Shown: positions 35,701 to 50,700 of the stretch, piece by piece
Layout: every line of letters starts with the position of its first letter
Position numbering within the stretch: the first letter of the stretch is position 1
Assembly: GCA_933228675.1 (NCBI GenBank)
Contig: OW121741.1
Span: 80,775,304-80,839,303 of the forward strand
Reading direction: 5' to 3'
From: Stomorhina lunata
Taxonomy: Eukaryota > Arthropoda > Insecta > Diptera > Rhiniidae
Length of the DNA: 64,000 nt
Made by a program: the position numbers and the translations under genes
Notes under the pieces: generated by a model
The model's database searches: none
Seen by the model: only the letters and a program-made list of their open reading frames with translations
Told to the model about the DNA's origin: nothing

Positions 35701-38700
35701 CAAGTGTCAAATAAACAAATGTAACAATTTGTCTCTCCAAACTAGAAGCATTTATCATTCTGTTGAAATAACAAAGTTTCTTATTTTACAATTTATATAT
35801 TAATTTCATTTTAGACCAAAGTAACAACAGCAGCACCACCATCAGCAAATTATTCATCGTCTGCAAACTCTTCACAGCTACCTGTACAACCTACGCTACA
35901 GTCCACATCCGGCATTGGTTCGGCCTCACCCACAACTATTACCAATCCTAATGCTGTCAATGGCAAACCAGTCTCATCATGGCGACAAAATACTGCCACG
36001 GGTAGTAGCAGTACTAACGGCGTTGTTAGCTCCAGCAGCAGTGGCTCAAGTGTTAGTGGTACACCACATAAACAACAACGTCCTCCTTTGGTTTTGGGCT
36101 TTCCCCCCCAACGCGGCACACGCATAGATGACGCCAATGAGGTGCAAGTAAAAAATGCCTTTCGTCAAGACAGTTCGGTCATTATACAATGGGATTCGGA
36201 TACGGCGAATATCTTAGGTTTTCGTGTAGTCTATCGCCTATTTGGTGAGAAATCCTTTAAGCAGGGGCCCCCTCTAGAGGCTAGTGAACGTGAATTCAAA
36301 ATTAAAAATGTCCCGGCCCAGGAATGTATTATTGTGTGTGTTATTTCGTTGGAAGAATTGCATGTTACGCCCGAGACTGTACCCTATCAGCAGTGTCGTG
36401 AAGTGCGCACTGTTGCCTCACAGACATCGAATATGGATAAGATAACTATTGCAGCTAGTGCAGCTATATGTGGCACTATTATTGTGGCTGTGATTGTGTT
36501 TATAGCAGCGAGCAGGTAAGCAATTACAATGGACGATAGTTCAGGTGAAATAGGGGGGAGGAGGTCATATTGCACTGAATACTAAAATGGTTAAAAAAAA
36601 AGTGTGGTTTAGGGGGTTTTCGAGTTGACTAGTAAGAAGTACTGACCAGTACTTTTAGTACTGACCAGAACTCTTAGACTAACAAGTACTCTTAGTACTG
36701 ACCAGTACTCTTAGTACTGACCAGTACTTTTAGTACTGACCAGTCATTTTAGTACTGACCAGTACTTTTAGTACTGACCATTACTTTTAGTACTGACCAG
36801 TACTTTTAGTACTGACCAGTACTTTTAGTACTGACTAGTACTTTTAGTACTGACCAGTTTTCGTAGTACTGACTAGTACTTTTAGTACAGACAAGTACTC
36901 TTAGTACTGACCAGTACTTTTAGTACTGAGCAGTACTCTTAGTACTGACTAGTACTCTTAGCACTGATTAGTACTCTTAGTACTGACCAGTACTTTTAGT
37001 ACTGACCAGTATTTTTAGTACTGATCATTACTTTTAGTATTGACCATTATCTTTAGTACTGACCAGTACTATTTGTACTGACCAGTACTTTCAGTACCGA
37101 CCAGTACTCTTAGTACTGACTCTTAGACTGAGAAGTACTCTTAGTATTGACCAGTACGTTTAGTACTTACCAGTACTCTTAGTACTGACTAGTACCTTTA
37201 GTACTGACTAGTACTTTTAGTACTTACCAGTACTCTTAGTACTGACCAGTACTTTTAGTACTGACCAGTACTCTTAGACTAACAAGTACTCTTAGTACTG
37301 ACCAGTACTTTTAGTACTGACCAGTACTTTTAGTACTGACTAGTACTTTTAGTACAGACAAGTACTCATAGTACTGACCAGTACTTTTAGTACTGACCAG
37401 TACTTTTAGTACTGACTAGTATTTTTAGTACTGACCAGTACTTTTAGTACTGACCAGTACTTTTAGTACTGACCAGTATTTTAAGTACTGGCCAGTACTT
37501 TTAGTACTGACCAGTACAATTAGTACTGAGCATTACTTTTAGTACTGACCATTACTTTTAGTACTGACTAGTACTTTTAGTACTGACCAGTTTTCGTAGT
37601 ACTGACTAGTACTCTTAGCACTGATTAGTACTCATAGTACTGACCAGTACTTTAAGTACTGACCAGTATTTTTAGTACTGACCAGTACTTTTAGTACTGA
37701 CCAGTATTTTTAGTACTGACCAGTACTTTTATTACTGACCAGTACAATTAGTACTGACCAGTACTCTTAGTACTCACAAGTACTGACTAGTTTCCTTAGT
37801 ACTGACCAGTACTTTTAGTACTGACCAGTACTCTTAGACTGACAATTAATCTTAGTACTGACCACTACTTTTAGTACTGACTAGTACTTTTAGTACTGAC
37901 CAGTACAATTAGTACTGACCATTACTTTTAGTACTGACCATTACTTTTAGTACTGACCATTACTTTTAGTATTGACCAGTACTATTTGTACTGACCAGTA
38001 CTTTCAGTACCGACCAGTACTCTTAGTACTGACTCTTAGACTGACAAGTACTCTTAGTACTGACCAGTACTTTTAGTACTTACCAGTACTCTTAGTACTG
38101 ATCAGTACTTTTAGTACTTACCAGTACTCTTAGCACTAACCAGTACTCTTAGTACTCACAAGTACTGACTAGTTTTCTTAGTACTGACCAGTACTTTCAG
38201 TACTGACCAGTACAATTAGTACTGACCAGTACTCTTAGTACTGACTAGTTTTCTTAGTACTGACCAGTACTTTTAGTACTGACCAGTACTAAAAGTACGA
38301 TATGTTACCAACGACATAATGAACCCAAAATAAAGTTTCATTACTTTCAACTCTTGGGTATACAAAAAGATAGAAAAAAGCAACTGTGGTTGAAGGATAT
38401 GGCTTAAGGTTTAGTTGGGCTTTTGTTGGGGGGATAAAGGTATTTATTGGCAGTTTGTGGGATTTTATCTTTGCTATAAAAACGTTTGATTTATGGCGGA
38501 AAAATGGATCAATGATGAATGTGTAAGGGAGAAAAGTAGTTAATGGAGAAAACTACAATTTAAGACACTGCATTTTGTAAAAACAATAATTTGCGAGGAA
38601 TGCAACCGTTTCAAAATAGCGATAAGAGAACGGTTGGAGAATGTTAGGTAAAATTATTAAAGTCAGACAAATGTTCATTATTTAAGATTGACTTGGATAA

Positions 38701-41700
38701 TCAAAAATCTTCCAATAAATATAAGTGTTAAAAAAAACCGTTTAAGCTCAGAAAACTTGAGGCTTTTGTAAGTTTTAAAGACCAAAAGTTCTAAGTCGAA
38801 TGATTGATTTCTTCACATTATGTTTGCTGAAGAAACATTTGAAATCGGTTTATAAATTAACGAGATATAAACAAAATATTTTTCCAAGAAATCTAGTAAA
38901 ACTCGAATCATTTTTCGATCAGATCTCGAGACTAGTTGTTATCTTAGACCCTTTATGTTTTTCATTATATAAAATAAAATATTCTCACAATTGAGGGTGC
39001 TGTGGCTTAGTTGATTACCATGTCGACTACTAGGCACAACACATCATATTTAGCCTGGGCTTTAGCTCCAGTTACTTCAACATCAATTTAGGTATTTTTA
39101 AAATTTTATTCAAATTGTTAAATACCACAGCATCCTTCATCAGCAGCAAGCTTGCGGCAATAACACGCTGTCGATGTAAAAGTAATAAAATTAGCTGTAG
39201 AACAAGACATCGCTTCTAAATAACAACAAAAGGCGCAATTTTACTGTCTCTTGAAGTAATAAACTATATCTCGTTTTAAGATTTAAAAAAAAACTTTGTT
39301 TATTAAAAAAATATTTATCAGAAATTAAGAATTAATAAATGCCTAGCAATAAATATTACAAAACTCCCCCAAAATTTACTATTTGACTTCAAAAAGGCGT
39401 TCTATCATACATTTTTTTTTTTTTTTTTGTTTGTTTCATCTACAACAAATATTAGTTACAATTGTAATAATTTTTGTTAACAATTTGCTTTTGTAAATCT
39501 CTTCTCTATATGATTTTGAAGCCATAAATAAAAGATTTTAATCCAAAGCATTTAGCGCCCAAAACAAATGAATTGGAAATTCTAATTCTCTATCAGCCAA
39601 AGAACACAGATGATACTAAAAGCATGATTTAGTGGTTATTTATTGGCGAGTATAACCTTAAATTGGCCCTAAACCATATAATAACTTAACTTGTAGCCAC
39701 AGATAATATTTAGATTCAGCCAACAACAACAACAACACACAAGCCTATTTGTAGGAATCTTTTTGTATTTATTAACGGAAAAACCTCCCCACTTTTGTTA
39801 CCACAATTTTACAAATATTTCATTTACACATATTTCAAATATTCTATACAATTTTCTGTTTTTTTCTTCTTTTTTCTTTGTCGGTATAAATAATAGACGT
39901 TCTCGCAAACTACAAACGTCCCAACAAAAGAGTCCACTGCCAATTGGAGGTTTGCCCGTAAATTGTTGCGGTCCAGCCGGTTCACCAGGACCTCTTGGCT
40001 CAATAGCAACGCTTTCGGCATTCAATAATCACAAGGTAAGCTCCAACAACAAAAACATTATAACCATTTACACCCATACCCTCTATACAACAAAAAAAAT
40101 TGGCTGTTATATGAAACCTTAAGAAAATACCTATAATACCAACAAAAAAAATATGTATAGAAAAACATCCAACCAAGATTTATGTTCATGACCATAAGGA
40201 GATGAGCGAGCGTTTCGTACCAAAAAAAAAAAAATAAACATAAAAAGATATTTAGCAGCCATGAAAACTTATTTAAAGCCAAATTTTACGAGATTTTATT
40301 ACCCCAGAAGATGTGGAAGTAAATGAAGTGATACATAAAATATCTTAAATAAAAAATATAACAAAAGTTGATGCAATAAGCCAAAAAAAAATAGTCAAGT
40401 CCTACTGTATAATACCCTTCACCACTTCAGTCAAATGTGGACCAATTTTGCAAACTTTTTTTTAATGCCTAGAGACAATACTTTTATATCATACCTACAT
40501 TTTTTTAAGCTGACGTTCTGACACGAGTCCAATATGGACCAGTTGTAATGAAATTTAGCATATTGAAAAAATATATATTTGCTTAAGTTATCTTCTGATT
40601 TATAGGCGTTTTTTTACTTTTGGGATATTTAATCCTTTCATGTCAACATTAAAGTAAGATGTTGCTTATAAGCAACATTGAGCATTGTTAGAACATTTAA
40701 AAAAATAAACAAATATTTTTATTTCATATTTTAATTGATTTCTGTTACATTTCATATGAAACCAAACTACTTTTTTGTAGGTAACAACAAAAGGGTAACT
40801 TAAATTTTAAAATTTTTAATTATAGTCCCAGTTAAAATACCTGTAGGGCATAATATACACGTTTCTCTTGCATCAGATGAAAGACTCTTTAATATTAGTC
40901 CATAGATTTTTTTCTGCCAAAAGTGAAATTAAAGTGGATATAGAACAATAAAAAACGCACAAACGAGCATACAAACATTTTATGAGCACGTTTGTATGCC
41001 TTAGCTTTCTTTCATTGGATAATCGTCTATATTTGTTGTTTCCGAATAAGAGTAAAAAAAGTATACACTCTTTTTTATGGGACTTTTCAACACGGAAAAT
41101 CAATGTATGGAAGAGTCTTTGACTCCATTCCACCTAACGATTGATTTTATTAAGACGCTTGATCGTCTGGTCTTAAATTAGATTAGATTAAAGAGATGAT
41201 TCTACAGGTCAATTAACCCACAATTTCGTTTCACAATGTCTTGGTATCCAGAACAGTTTAAAACGTGTTATTCGAAACTAATATTCATATTTCAAAATGA
41301 CTTGATAGTAGCTGGATTATGTATGTACAATAAATAGTGATATAGCTTTTAAATATCAGTCTCGTAGATATGTTGTTGTTGTAACAGCTCTAACATTTAC
41401 AATTTTATAACTTTGTTTTTATGGGGAATCTGTTACGAGATCAAGGCCAAGAAATTGTGCTACTTCTGCTGGATGAGTTGACAAATCCCCAGGACTAAGT
41501 AAAGTAGGGTTGGCGGTACACACAAGCTGGACATATGTTGGGTACGGCACGGTCTATGTGGGACCAAAAGATGTTTAATCTAAGCCAGAACGACTCTTGT
41601 TTTTCGTGGCACGTTCTTTTCTTCTTCTGTGGTGGGCGACCTCCTAATTCAATATTCATGAGAAAACCTGAAATCGCGGAGATTGTGGCGTCTTTACGAA

Positions 41701-44700
41701 TGTTGTTTAATGCTGTCATGTACGAGGTATGATCTAAAGGATCAAGTACATATCTTCGTATACTATCATTATACACGCTTGTGATGCCTCGTGTGTGATG
41801 CTAAAGTTTGGATGATTTCTCCGATGACATCCCAAAAGAAACTGCTGAGATGGCATAATGTTATGTTCCTTTACTGGAAGTATCTTTGTTTCCTCATAAA
41901 GATGATGTGGTGAGGTAACTTGTAGGCAGCTTAGAGCTGCATTTTGGCAGCATTGAATATTTCTCTATTGTGTACCACTTAGCAACGCTGACTACACCGG
42001 AGCAGCATAATTTTCCACTGACCAACCAATCGCTTTATAGGTAGACAGCAATGCTTCTTTGTCCATTCCCCATGTACTGTCGGCTAGTGCTTTAAGAACT
42101 ATGTTTCTACATCGCAATTTATGAGCGACAGTTGTGGCATGTGCTGACGAAGTAAAAAGGCTGTCGACCCTAAGGGTTGCTGAGGGTTAAGTTGGTTGTA
42201 TCTTCAGGTTACTTTCAGTGAAGAAATTGTAAATGATACTGAGATAACGATTAACCTTACCGCATAGGTCTTCCACATTATAGACGGTCGGCATTATTGT
42301 GCAGTCATTCGCAATTCAACGCCTTGCGGTGGAGCTGGGAGTTTAGAGAGCTAGAAGTTAAACAGGAGTGGCGACAGGATTCCGCCCTGAGGAACTCCTT
42401 TCATGACTCTACAGTCAATATATATTTAACATATTCAGAGTCTCTTATGTAACCATCTGTGTGCACCTCGATCACTTCGATATTACTGATATCTGGTCTC
42501 AACAGTTTTGCAAAGACTAATAACCTAATTTCGGTTGAGTGGTGAACATAGACACCGTCATCATTGATTTGTTCAGGCATATCATCTTGGTCGCTTACAT
42601 TTGATATCAGCAATTTGCTAAAGTGCTCCTTTCAGTTCCTTATAGTTTCAGTACGCTTTCTGTATCTATCACCAGGTGTACTTAGTCGTCTTTACAGGAA
42701 AAGATACAATTGCCAAAACGATCCGTTTGGTGTTTAACTTGTTGGTAGAATTAATACACTTCGACACCTATACCTTTCAATTTCTTCAAACACACGTCTC
42801 TCCATTTCATGTTTTCTTCTTCGGGATTGGCGTTTCACTTTCCTCCTTTTCTCTCGATATCTTTCTAAAGTTCAACGAGTAACTACTGATTGCAGAGTTT
42901 CCCTGTAGGTTTCGTTTTTTCTCATCATACCTCGTCATAGCAAGAGTTTTTAGGATTTTGGAAACCAGTACAGATTTTGCAGCAGCTTTCATGAAATTGG
43001 CGCATATCCAATACACTTAATGAGTGTCTTCCTTCATTTACAATGTAATCAATCTGATTTTTTTGTTATTTGATCGGGAGACCAAATCAAATCAAATGTT
43101 AAGGTGCTGTTTACTACCATATTGCAAACCGCCGCAAAGGAAATCAACCTTATACCATTATCAGATGTTTCGCTATAAAGACAGAATTATTTTTGGGTTA
43201 AAATCACCCAGTATTATTTAAACGTCATGATTGAAGCATCTATCATAGACTTCCTCAAGTTGATCATAAAAGTCTTCTTTAACGTCTTCATCTGTATTTA
43301 GCTTTGACGCGTATTGTCGCCAACGTTCACAATAAATCCACAACCAAATTCGTGCCTATTTTCTTGACATCTCTTTTGGTGCTTAGTAGTAGACTTCAGA
43401 TTAATATTTCTATTAGTTACAAACATTAGGATAAACCCAATATACATTTGTTTTCCAATAAAGGTGTAGGGTATAAAAAATACAGAATAATTCTGAAGAA
43501 AAATATTAAACCGAATTACAACAAGATAAGCTTAAAATTTAACGTACAACATAAATTGCAAGAGATGTTGGATCAATGGCAAGAGACAGTGGGTTTAAAT
43601 GAATGTTTTCTCGATTTTTAAGACATGTCTATCAGTGGGTCTGATAAATAATATATGAAATCTGGAATTGTATCATTCTCCCATTAGAATAATTTTAAGT
43701 AAAAGAAAGACCTTTAAATTAGATCTGGAAATCTAAGCAAATTTATATTTTAAAATTCATTTGCATTTCAAGCTTCCATTAAGTTCTTCTTAATTCAACA
43801 TTAACCCCGAATTGCTTCAGATCTCTAAACAATATGACTCAGTAGTCGAGATAACTCAGTAGCTTGAAATGACATAAAAGTTTAAGGAAAACTCAACAGT
43901 TCATGATTTCTTATCAGGTTGAGATGACTAAGCAATTTGAGATAACTCAGCAGTTCGAGGTGATTCAGCAGTTCGAGATGACTCAGAACTTCGATATAAA
44001 TCATCAGCTAAAAGAAATGACTGAGCAGTTCGAGATGACTTAGAACTTCGAGATGACTCAGAACTTCAAGATGACTCAGAACTTCAAGATGACTCAGAAC
44101 TTCAAGATGACTCAGAACCTCAAGATCACTCAGCTGTTTAAGATGACTCAGCTGTTTAAGATGACTCAGCATCATTCATTTGTGTATGCCAGACCACAGG
44201 GAACTGTAGAGCAGACGAGTTAGCAAGACTTGAAACTACCTTAGAAATTCCAAAAAACTAGAATCTTTGAGCTAACGAAAGAAAAACCAATCAATTCAGC
44301 AAATTATTGTTTGGCTTCTGTTCAAAAATATATTCATGACAGACAAGGCCCGATTTATCCCTAATTGTACCCGTCATGACAGAAAACTGTCTTAATGGAA
44401 GCTACGCAGTTAGTCTCAATGTTGCAACTTTTGTTTGGTAAGAAACAAACAAACTTAGAAAAAACTTGTAAAGTACTAGAAGAACTCTTGGATTTTTGGA
44501 TTCTTTATTGAAAGCTTCTACTTCATTAACACCATTTAGCATTACAACTCGGTTTTGATTTTGGCTTTTTGTACAACTCTTTTGGATTTCACACTATTTC
44601 GGCTAAGGGTGCCCCAGTTTCTTATTTCCATCGCTCGCATATTATCTTCTATGCTGTTAATTAGGCGCATACTCGTACATAGTCGACCTTTATTATCTAA

Positions 44701-47700
44701 TGCGTTGTGGAATGTAGTCAGTAATAAGCTTTTGTAACCTATTCTGGTCTATACGTAATACATGACCTACCTGACTTATTATTTTTGATTTAATAAGGAA
44801 TTAGCTCTGCATTGTTCCTCAGAAAGACCAAATTCTTGGACCAAATATTCATCTAAGAAGTTTTCTTTGGAAAATTCTAAGCGTTTCTTTTTCAGAACTA
44901 GTCAAGGACCAAACTTCTGATCTAAAAGTAGCTATAGGCCTTATAAAAGTCTGGTATATTATTATCCTCTTAACCATATACGAAAAAGAATGTTATACAT
45001 TTAAAACAAAAGCTTAATATTATTATACACTGTAATTTCACGCCAAGTTTATTTTTAGAACGGTAAAGTAGCGCCATCTATTGTTAGCTAAATGCTTTTT
45101 GTTCTACACCCATTTTATTTATTTTACATCGACTGCGTGTAAATACTGTAAGGCTTACCGTTGATGGAGGATTATGTGGTAATTAATAATTTTAGTAGAA
45201 ATTTATAATTACACATATACAAGTTTGCCGTTACTGGCGCACGAACCCATGCAGAATATGATATGTTATGCTTAGTAGTAGACGTGCTTAAAGGTACAAG
45301 GCCAATACACGCGGCATGCGGCTGCGGGCGGTCGTAGTATTGCCAGTACATAAAATGTGCGTTTGTTTACAAAAAAATATCATATAAAAAAATATTTGAG
45401 TAAGATATAATTAAATCTGGCAGTACTGAAAAAATCTTCAGCGCGGAAAAGTGGAACAAAGTTCTACTTTTTTCCATTGCCGCTTCAAATTTGACAAATC
45501 AAAAAACAGCTGATTGCCGTCCTACCTTAAGAACTAAGCCACAGCACCCACAGACCATGACATATAATAATGCGTTTTAAGGAATTTAAATGCACTTAAA
45601 TGCATTCATAATGTATTACAACGCGTTATAACCCTCTACAACGCATTATAACGCGTTTATCTTATCTTATATTCTTAAACGAGCAATAATTAATTAATTA
45701 TTAATTTTGATGAAATTTGGACAGTGGGTACCTTTTTTGATGTATAGGTCGAAGAAGAAGGGACTTTTTACCCTCTAAGAGGGTAAAAACGGGTAAAAAG
45801 TGGAAAAAATCGAAATCGTTATATCTCCTAAAGTAATAGGTATATGAACAAAACTTAAATTACGTTTTAAGCAGCTATGAAAATAAGCGAACAGGTGTTT
45901 GGTACTTTTTTGAAACTTTGTCCGATAGGGGGTAAAAAAGGGTGAAAATAGTTTTTTGGTACTTTTTTAACCCACTCTTTTTTTTAAACTGAAGAATATA
46001 CAAAGGAACTTTGTACTGCAATCAATAGATGTGAAAAAAATATTGATCACGTATTTGGTACTTTTTTAATTTCGGGGTCCAAAAAGGGATAAAATGATAA
46101 CTTAACACTGCATGAGGTAATATGAATAGGAACATTATGTTAACTGCGTTTTAATAAAATGTACCGAATTCAATTGGTACCAAAGAAGTACCAAATATGC
46201 ATATGGAACTTTTTGAAATTAGGGGAAAAATTAGTAATGTTATAACTTTTAAACAAATGAATGTTTGTCTATATGTATGTTCTTCATAGAATTGTAAACT
46301 GTGAATTTGATCATGTTATGCTCTTTAGCGAAGGTGTTGCGGATAAGCCGGCGAAGGTTTCAAAGTTGGTAAGACTAATTTCCGACAGGTGGCGCTACTG
46401 AAAATTGCTAAAAATTAATTAAATCGTAAACTGTACATTTGATCATGCTATGATCTTTTACAAAGTTATAGCGCATGAGCCGGCGAAGGCTCTTTAGTTG
46501 GTATGAATAATTTCCGACAGGTGGCGCTGCTGAAAATTACTCAAAGTCAATTTAATCTTAAGCTGTACATTTAATTATGCTATAATCTTTAGCAAAGTTG
46601 TTGCAATGTTTTTTAGTTGGTATGAAGAAATTTCGACAATTGGCGCCACTGAAATTTTCTCAAAGTTAATTTAATCGTCAGCTGTACATTTAATCATGCT
46701 ATAATCTTTAGCAATGTTCTTTAGCAATCTTTATTAATTAAAATGAATTAAGTCCGACAGGTGGCGTGTTGATCGGACAAAATAAATAAAATAATTCAAA
46801 ATTAATTGAATATTTGTACAATGTCTTTCCTCTAAATTTTTTTTAGTACTTTATGAAATAAAATATATAAAAACTTTAATGGCCCGTTTGTGTAATTAGT
46901 TTTTTTCCAAATCGTTCATCATATGAGTAGAAAAATTTGGTTTTCGTTTTTGTAATAAGAATGTCAGTTCTGATTGAGTAAAAAGCGTAAGAGCTAAACA
47001 ATTTTTAAAATCTTCTACAAATATATCGTTCTTGTAACTGAATTTCACACGTTCTTTGAGTCAAAAACAGACAATCATAAAATATCAATCGTTTACAGTT
47101 TTATTTTCTAACTTAAAATTTTTGCTAGGAAAATAATGAATATATATTTAGAAAATATATATATTTTTTTAAATAAATCATAATAGAAGGTGCATTAAAA
47201 CGTACATATATGTATGTTAAAATACTTTTTAGAATAAAATGTACCGTTTAGAATAAAATGTACCTTTTAGAATAAAATATACCTTTTAGAATAAAATATA
47301 CCTTTTAGGATAAAAGGTACCTTTTAGAATAAAAAGAACCAGAATTGAACTAGAACTGAACTAGAACTGAGCTAGAACAGAACTAGAACTGAACTAGAAC
47401 TGAACTAGAACTGAACTAGAACTGAACTAGAACTGAACTAGAACTGAACTAGAACTGAACTAGAACTGAACTAGAACTGAACTAGAACTTAACTAGAACT
47501 TAACTAGAGCTGAACTAGAACTGAACTTGAACTAGAACTGATCTATAACTGAACTTGAATTAAAATGGAACTTATGTAGCATGATATCAAATTTTTACCG
47601 ACTTTGGTGAGTGGAGAATGTCTTCATCATAAAGCCTTGTGATGAAGAACTTCTCCCAAACGTTAATGCGGATGTAAGGCACCTAAAGTTAAAGTGTATG

Positions 47701-50700
47701 AAAGAAATCTTCAGTTAAAGGCCTTATTCAACTACTAAAGTCAATAAGATAATAATAGGATTGATGAGCATAGAGTTCCTCTTTGTTAACGTAATAGAAT
47801 AGAGTTACTTTAGGCCTTAAAGGGCTGTCCCAACGGTCAAAAGATCAAAGATGATATGTTCGTTTTGGTAATAAAACTTTTCCTTTGTACTAATTGAAAA
47901 AATTCTTTAATTTTTCTCAAAATGTATTCGTTGAACTTTGTAACCCAATTCATTATCATCTATTCTTGATTTTGATCTGGTCTAGGCGAAGAAATTCTGA
48001 TTATTTATCAGAGACTTAGCAACAATTTCCAAAATACTACAAACAAATTTGTATTTTGTTATATTTTGAGTTATTTTTTTGACAAACAAAATAAAGAGTT
48101 ACCTTTTTTATTTTGAATTAAAAATTTTGTATGAAAAAATTAAAAAGCTTTCGAATTGAGATATATTGGCAACCAAACAATTTGAAAACAAAAAAAGCAC
48201 AACGTAACATAACGTAAGCCAGACGAATATTTTCTAAGAACTCAATTTCAGACGAACCCGTCCGCCTTCGAAACGTTCGCCCCAGAAATCACATTAGTTA
48301 AAAGAACGTGGTATAAAATTTGCCTCAAAATACTTATCATAAAGGTCCTAGCAAGGCTCGGTCAACCAGGTACTAATGTATTTTAAAGCATTATTATTCG
48401 TTTACAATGTATTAAAACACAGTATAATTCGATTTTATTATATTGTAACTCAATATAATGTATTATAACGTTTAAATTTATAATAATGCATTATAATTGG
48501 TTAACAATGTATTTTAATGCATTATAATGCATTTATAATGTATCTTAATTCAATTTAATGCATGTTTAATGTATTTTAAAGAATACCAAAGCGTTAATAA
48601 TGCATTTATCATATACAAATTACATTAAAAAGTATTATCATTATATTAATGATTTTTTGGAGTATTATAATGCATTATAATGCAAATTTAGTATAAAAAG
48701 TATTATAATACCAAATTTCTTAACTAAATTTCTCTCTCTCCAGTCCACTGTTCTACATATGTTGCCCAAATAAAAAACAACACTATCATAAAAATATACT
48801 GAACCCATTACAGCCAACTCGCAATATCGGAACAAAAATCATTTATAATCCAAAAAAAAAGAAAACAAAATTCTTTATGTTGCATGAATTTTTTTTCCAA
48901 AAGTTACGTGAAATAATGTTAATTATAGTGTAACGCCTCAACTGTGTACAAGTGGCTTCCTTTGGAAACACTCAGTCAGCCAGTAAACCAAACAATCAAG
49001 CCACCAAATGAAACTACCAGCATCATCGTCATCATATCCAAGAAGTGTATACCTTAACAGCAACAGCTACATACATATTATACATATATACATCCATATC
49101 GGATGCATTATTCATTTGGAACATTTACTGGCTATTGTTTTAAATAGGAGAAGAAGAACTTTTTGAAGAGGCCAGGCCATTCATTCGGCACAACAGTCAA
49201 GGCTGAAGGCATCATTAAACTAATATTTTTAGCGTTTAGCTAAAAGTGTTTTTTGCAAACATTTTTCTTGCCATTACTTGAAGAGTTAAACGATTTATTT
49301 TCAACCAGCCCTTTCTTTCTATTAAAGTTAAATTAGCAAAACTTAACGGCCAAAGGAGGTGGGGGGAGGGGGGGAAGACTGCATTAAAAATGAAATTGAA
49401 ATATTGAAAAATAAGCGTTTGTAGGGAGAATTATTAAATATTTATTGAACTGTTTCCTAAAGTTTTTCAAAAGCTTTTACTATTATCAATATAAAGTAAT
49501 CACAATTTTTAATTTGTTTACTATAGAATTATAATGCGATTGTAATGTATAATAAGGCATTATAATGCAATTGTAATGAATTATAACGTATTATACTGTA
49601 TTATAATTCGTTACAATGCGATTATAATGTAGTATAATGCATAAAAATGCTATTAAATATTTTGTATAAAGCACATTATAATATAATAATAATGCAATTG
49701 TAATGCAGTATAATGCAATTTTAGTATAATTCAATTGTAATGCAATTGTAATGCATTAAAACACATTATAATGCGACCATTATGTAATACAGCTCAATAT
49801 AATACAATTACCACGCAATATAATTCAATTATAAGCCAGTATAATGCATTTATAAGGCAGTATAATGCAATTATAATGCATTATAATGCGACTATTATGT
49901 ATAATGCGACTATTGCGTAATGTAGCTCAATATAACACAATTATAACGCAACGTAATGCAACTATAAGGCTGTATAATGCAGTTATAATGCAATTATAAT
50001 GCATTAAAACACATTATAATGCGTCTATTATGTAATGCAGCTTATTATAATACAATTATCACACAATATAATTCAATTATAAACCAGTATAATGCATTTA
50101 TAAGGCAGTATAATGCAATTATAATGCATTAAAATGCATTATAATGCGACCATTATGCAAAATGCGACTATAATGTAATGAAGCTCAATATAACACAATT
50201 ATAACGCAACATAATGCAACTATAAGGCAGCATATAAATGCATTAAAATACATTATAATGCGACTATTATGTAATGCAGTTCAATATAATACAATTATCA
50301 TGCAATATAATGCAATTAAAAGGCAGTATAATGCATTTATAGAAAATATAATGCAATTATAATGCATTAAAATGCATTATAATACGACTATTATGTATAA
50401 TGCGACTATTGTGTAATGTAGCTCAATATAACACAATTATAACGCAATGTAATGCAATTATAAGGCAGTAATGCATTTATAATGAACTAAAATGCATTAT
50501 AATGTGACAATAATGTGTTATAATGTAGCACAACGAATTATAAAGTGATTATTATGTAATTGGCTTATTAAAATACAATTATAACGCAATATAATGCAAT
50601 TATTATGTATTAAAACGCATTATAATAAAATTATAATGTATTATAACGAATTATAATGCAATTCTTCTGTACTACTACATATTATAACGCAATAATAATG

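Noticed and set aside
35306..36137. Minus-strand hydrophobic frames opposite exons 3 and 4
   Set aside because: Antisense of Thr/Ser-rich codons gives Val/Leu runs. The plus-strand exons have matching splice phases.
39003..39240. Functional tRNA gene at the A-box-like TGGCTTAGTTG
   Set aside because: No B box and no acceptor stem. At most a SINE remnant.
41495..41776. 93-codon minus-strand frame as an independent gene
   Set aside because: Its C-terminal part (IDRAVPNICPACVY) fits the tail of a degraded LINE and it lies in that relic.
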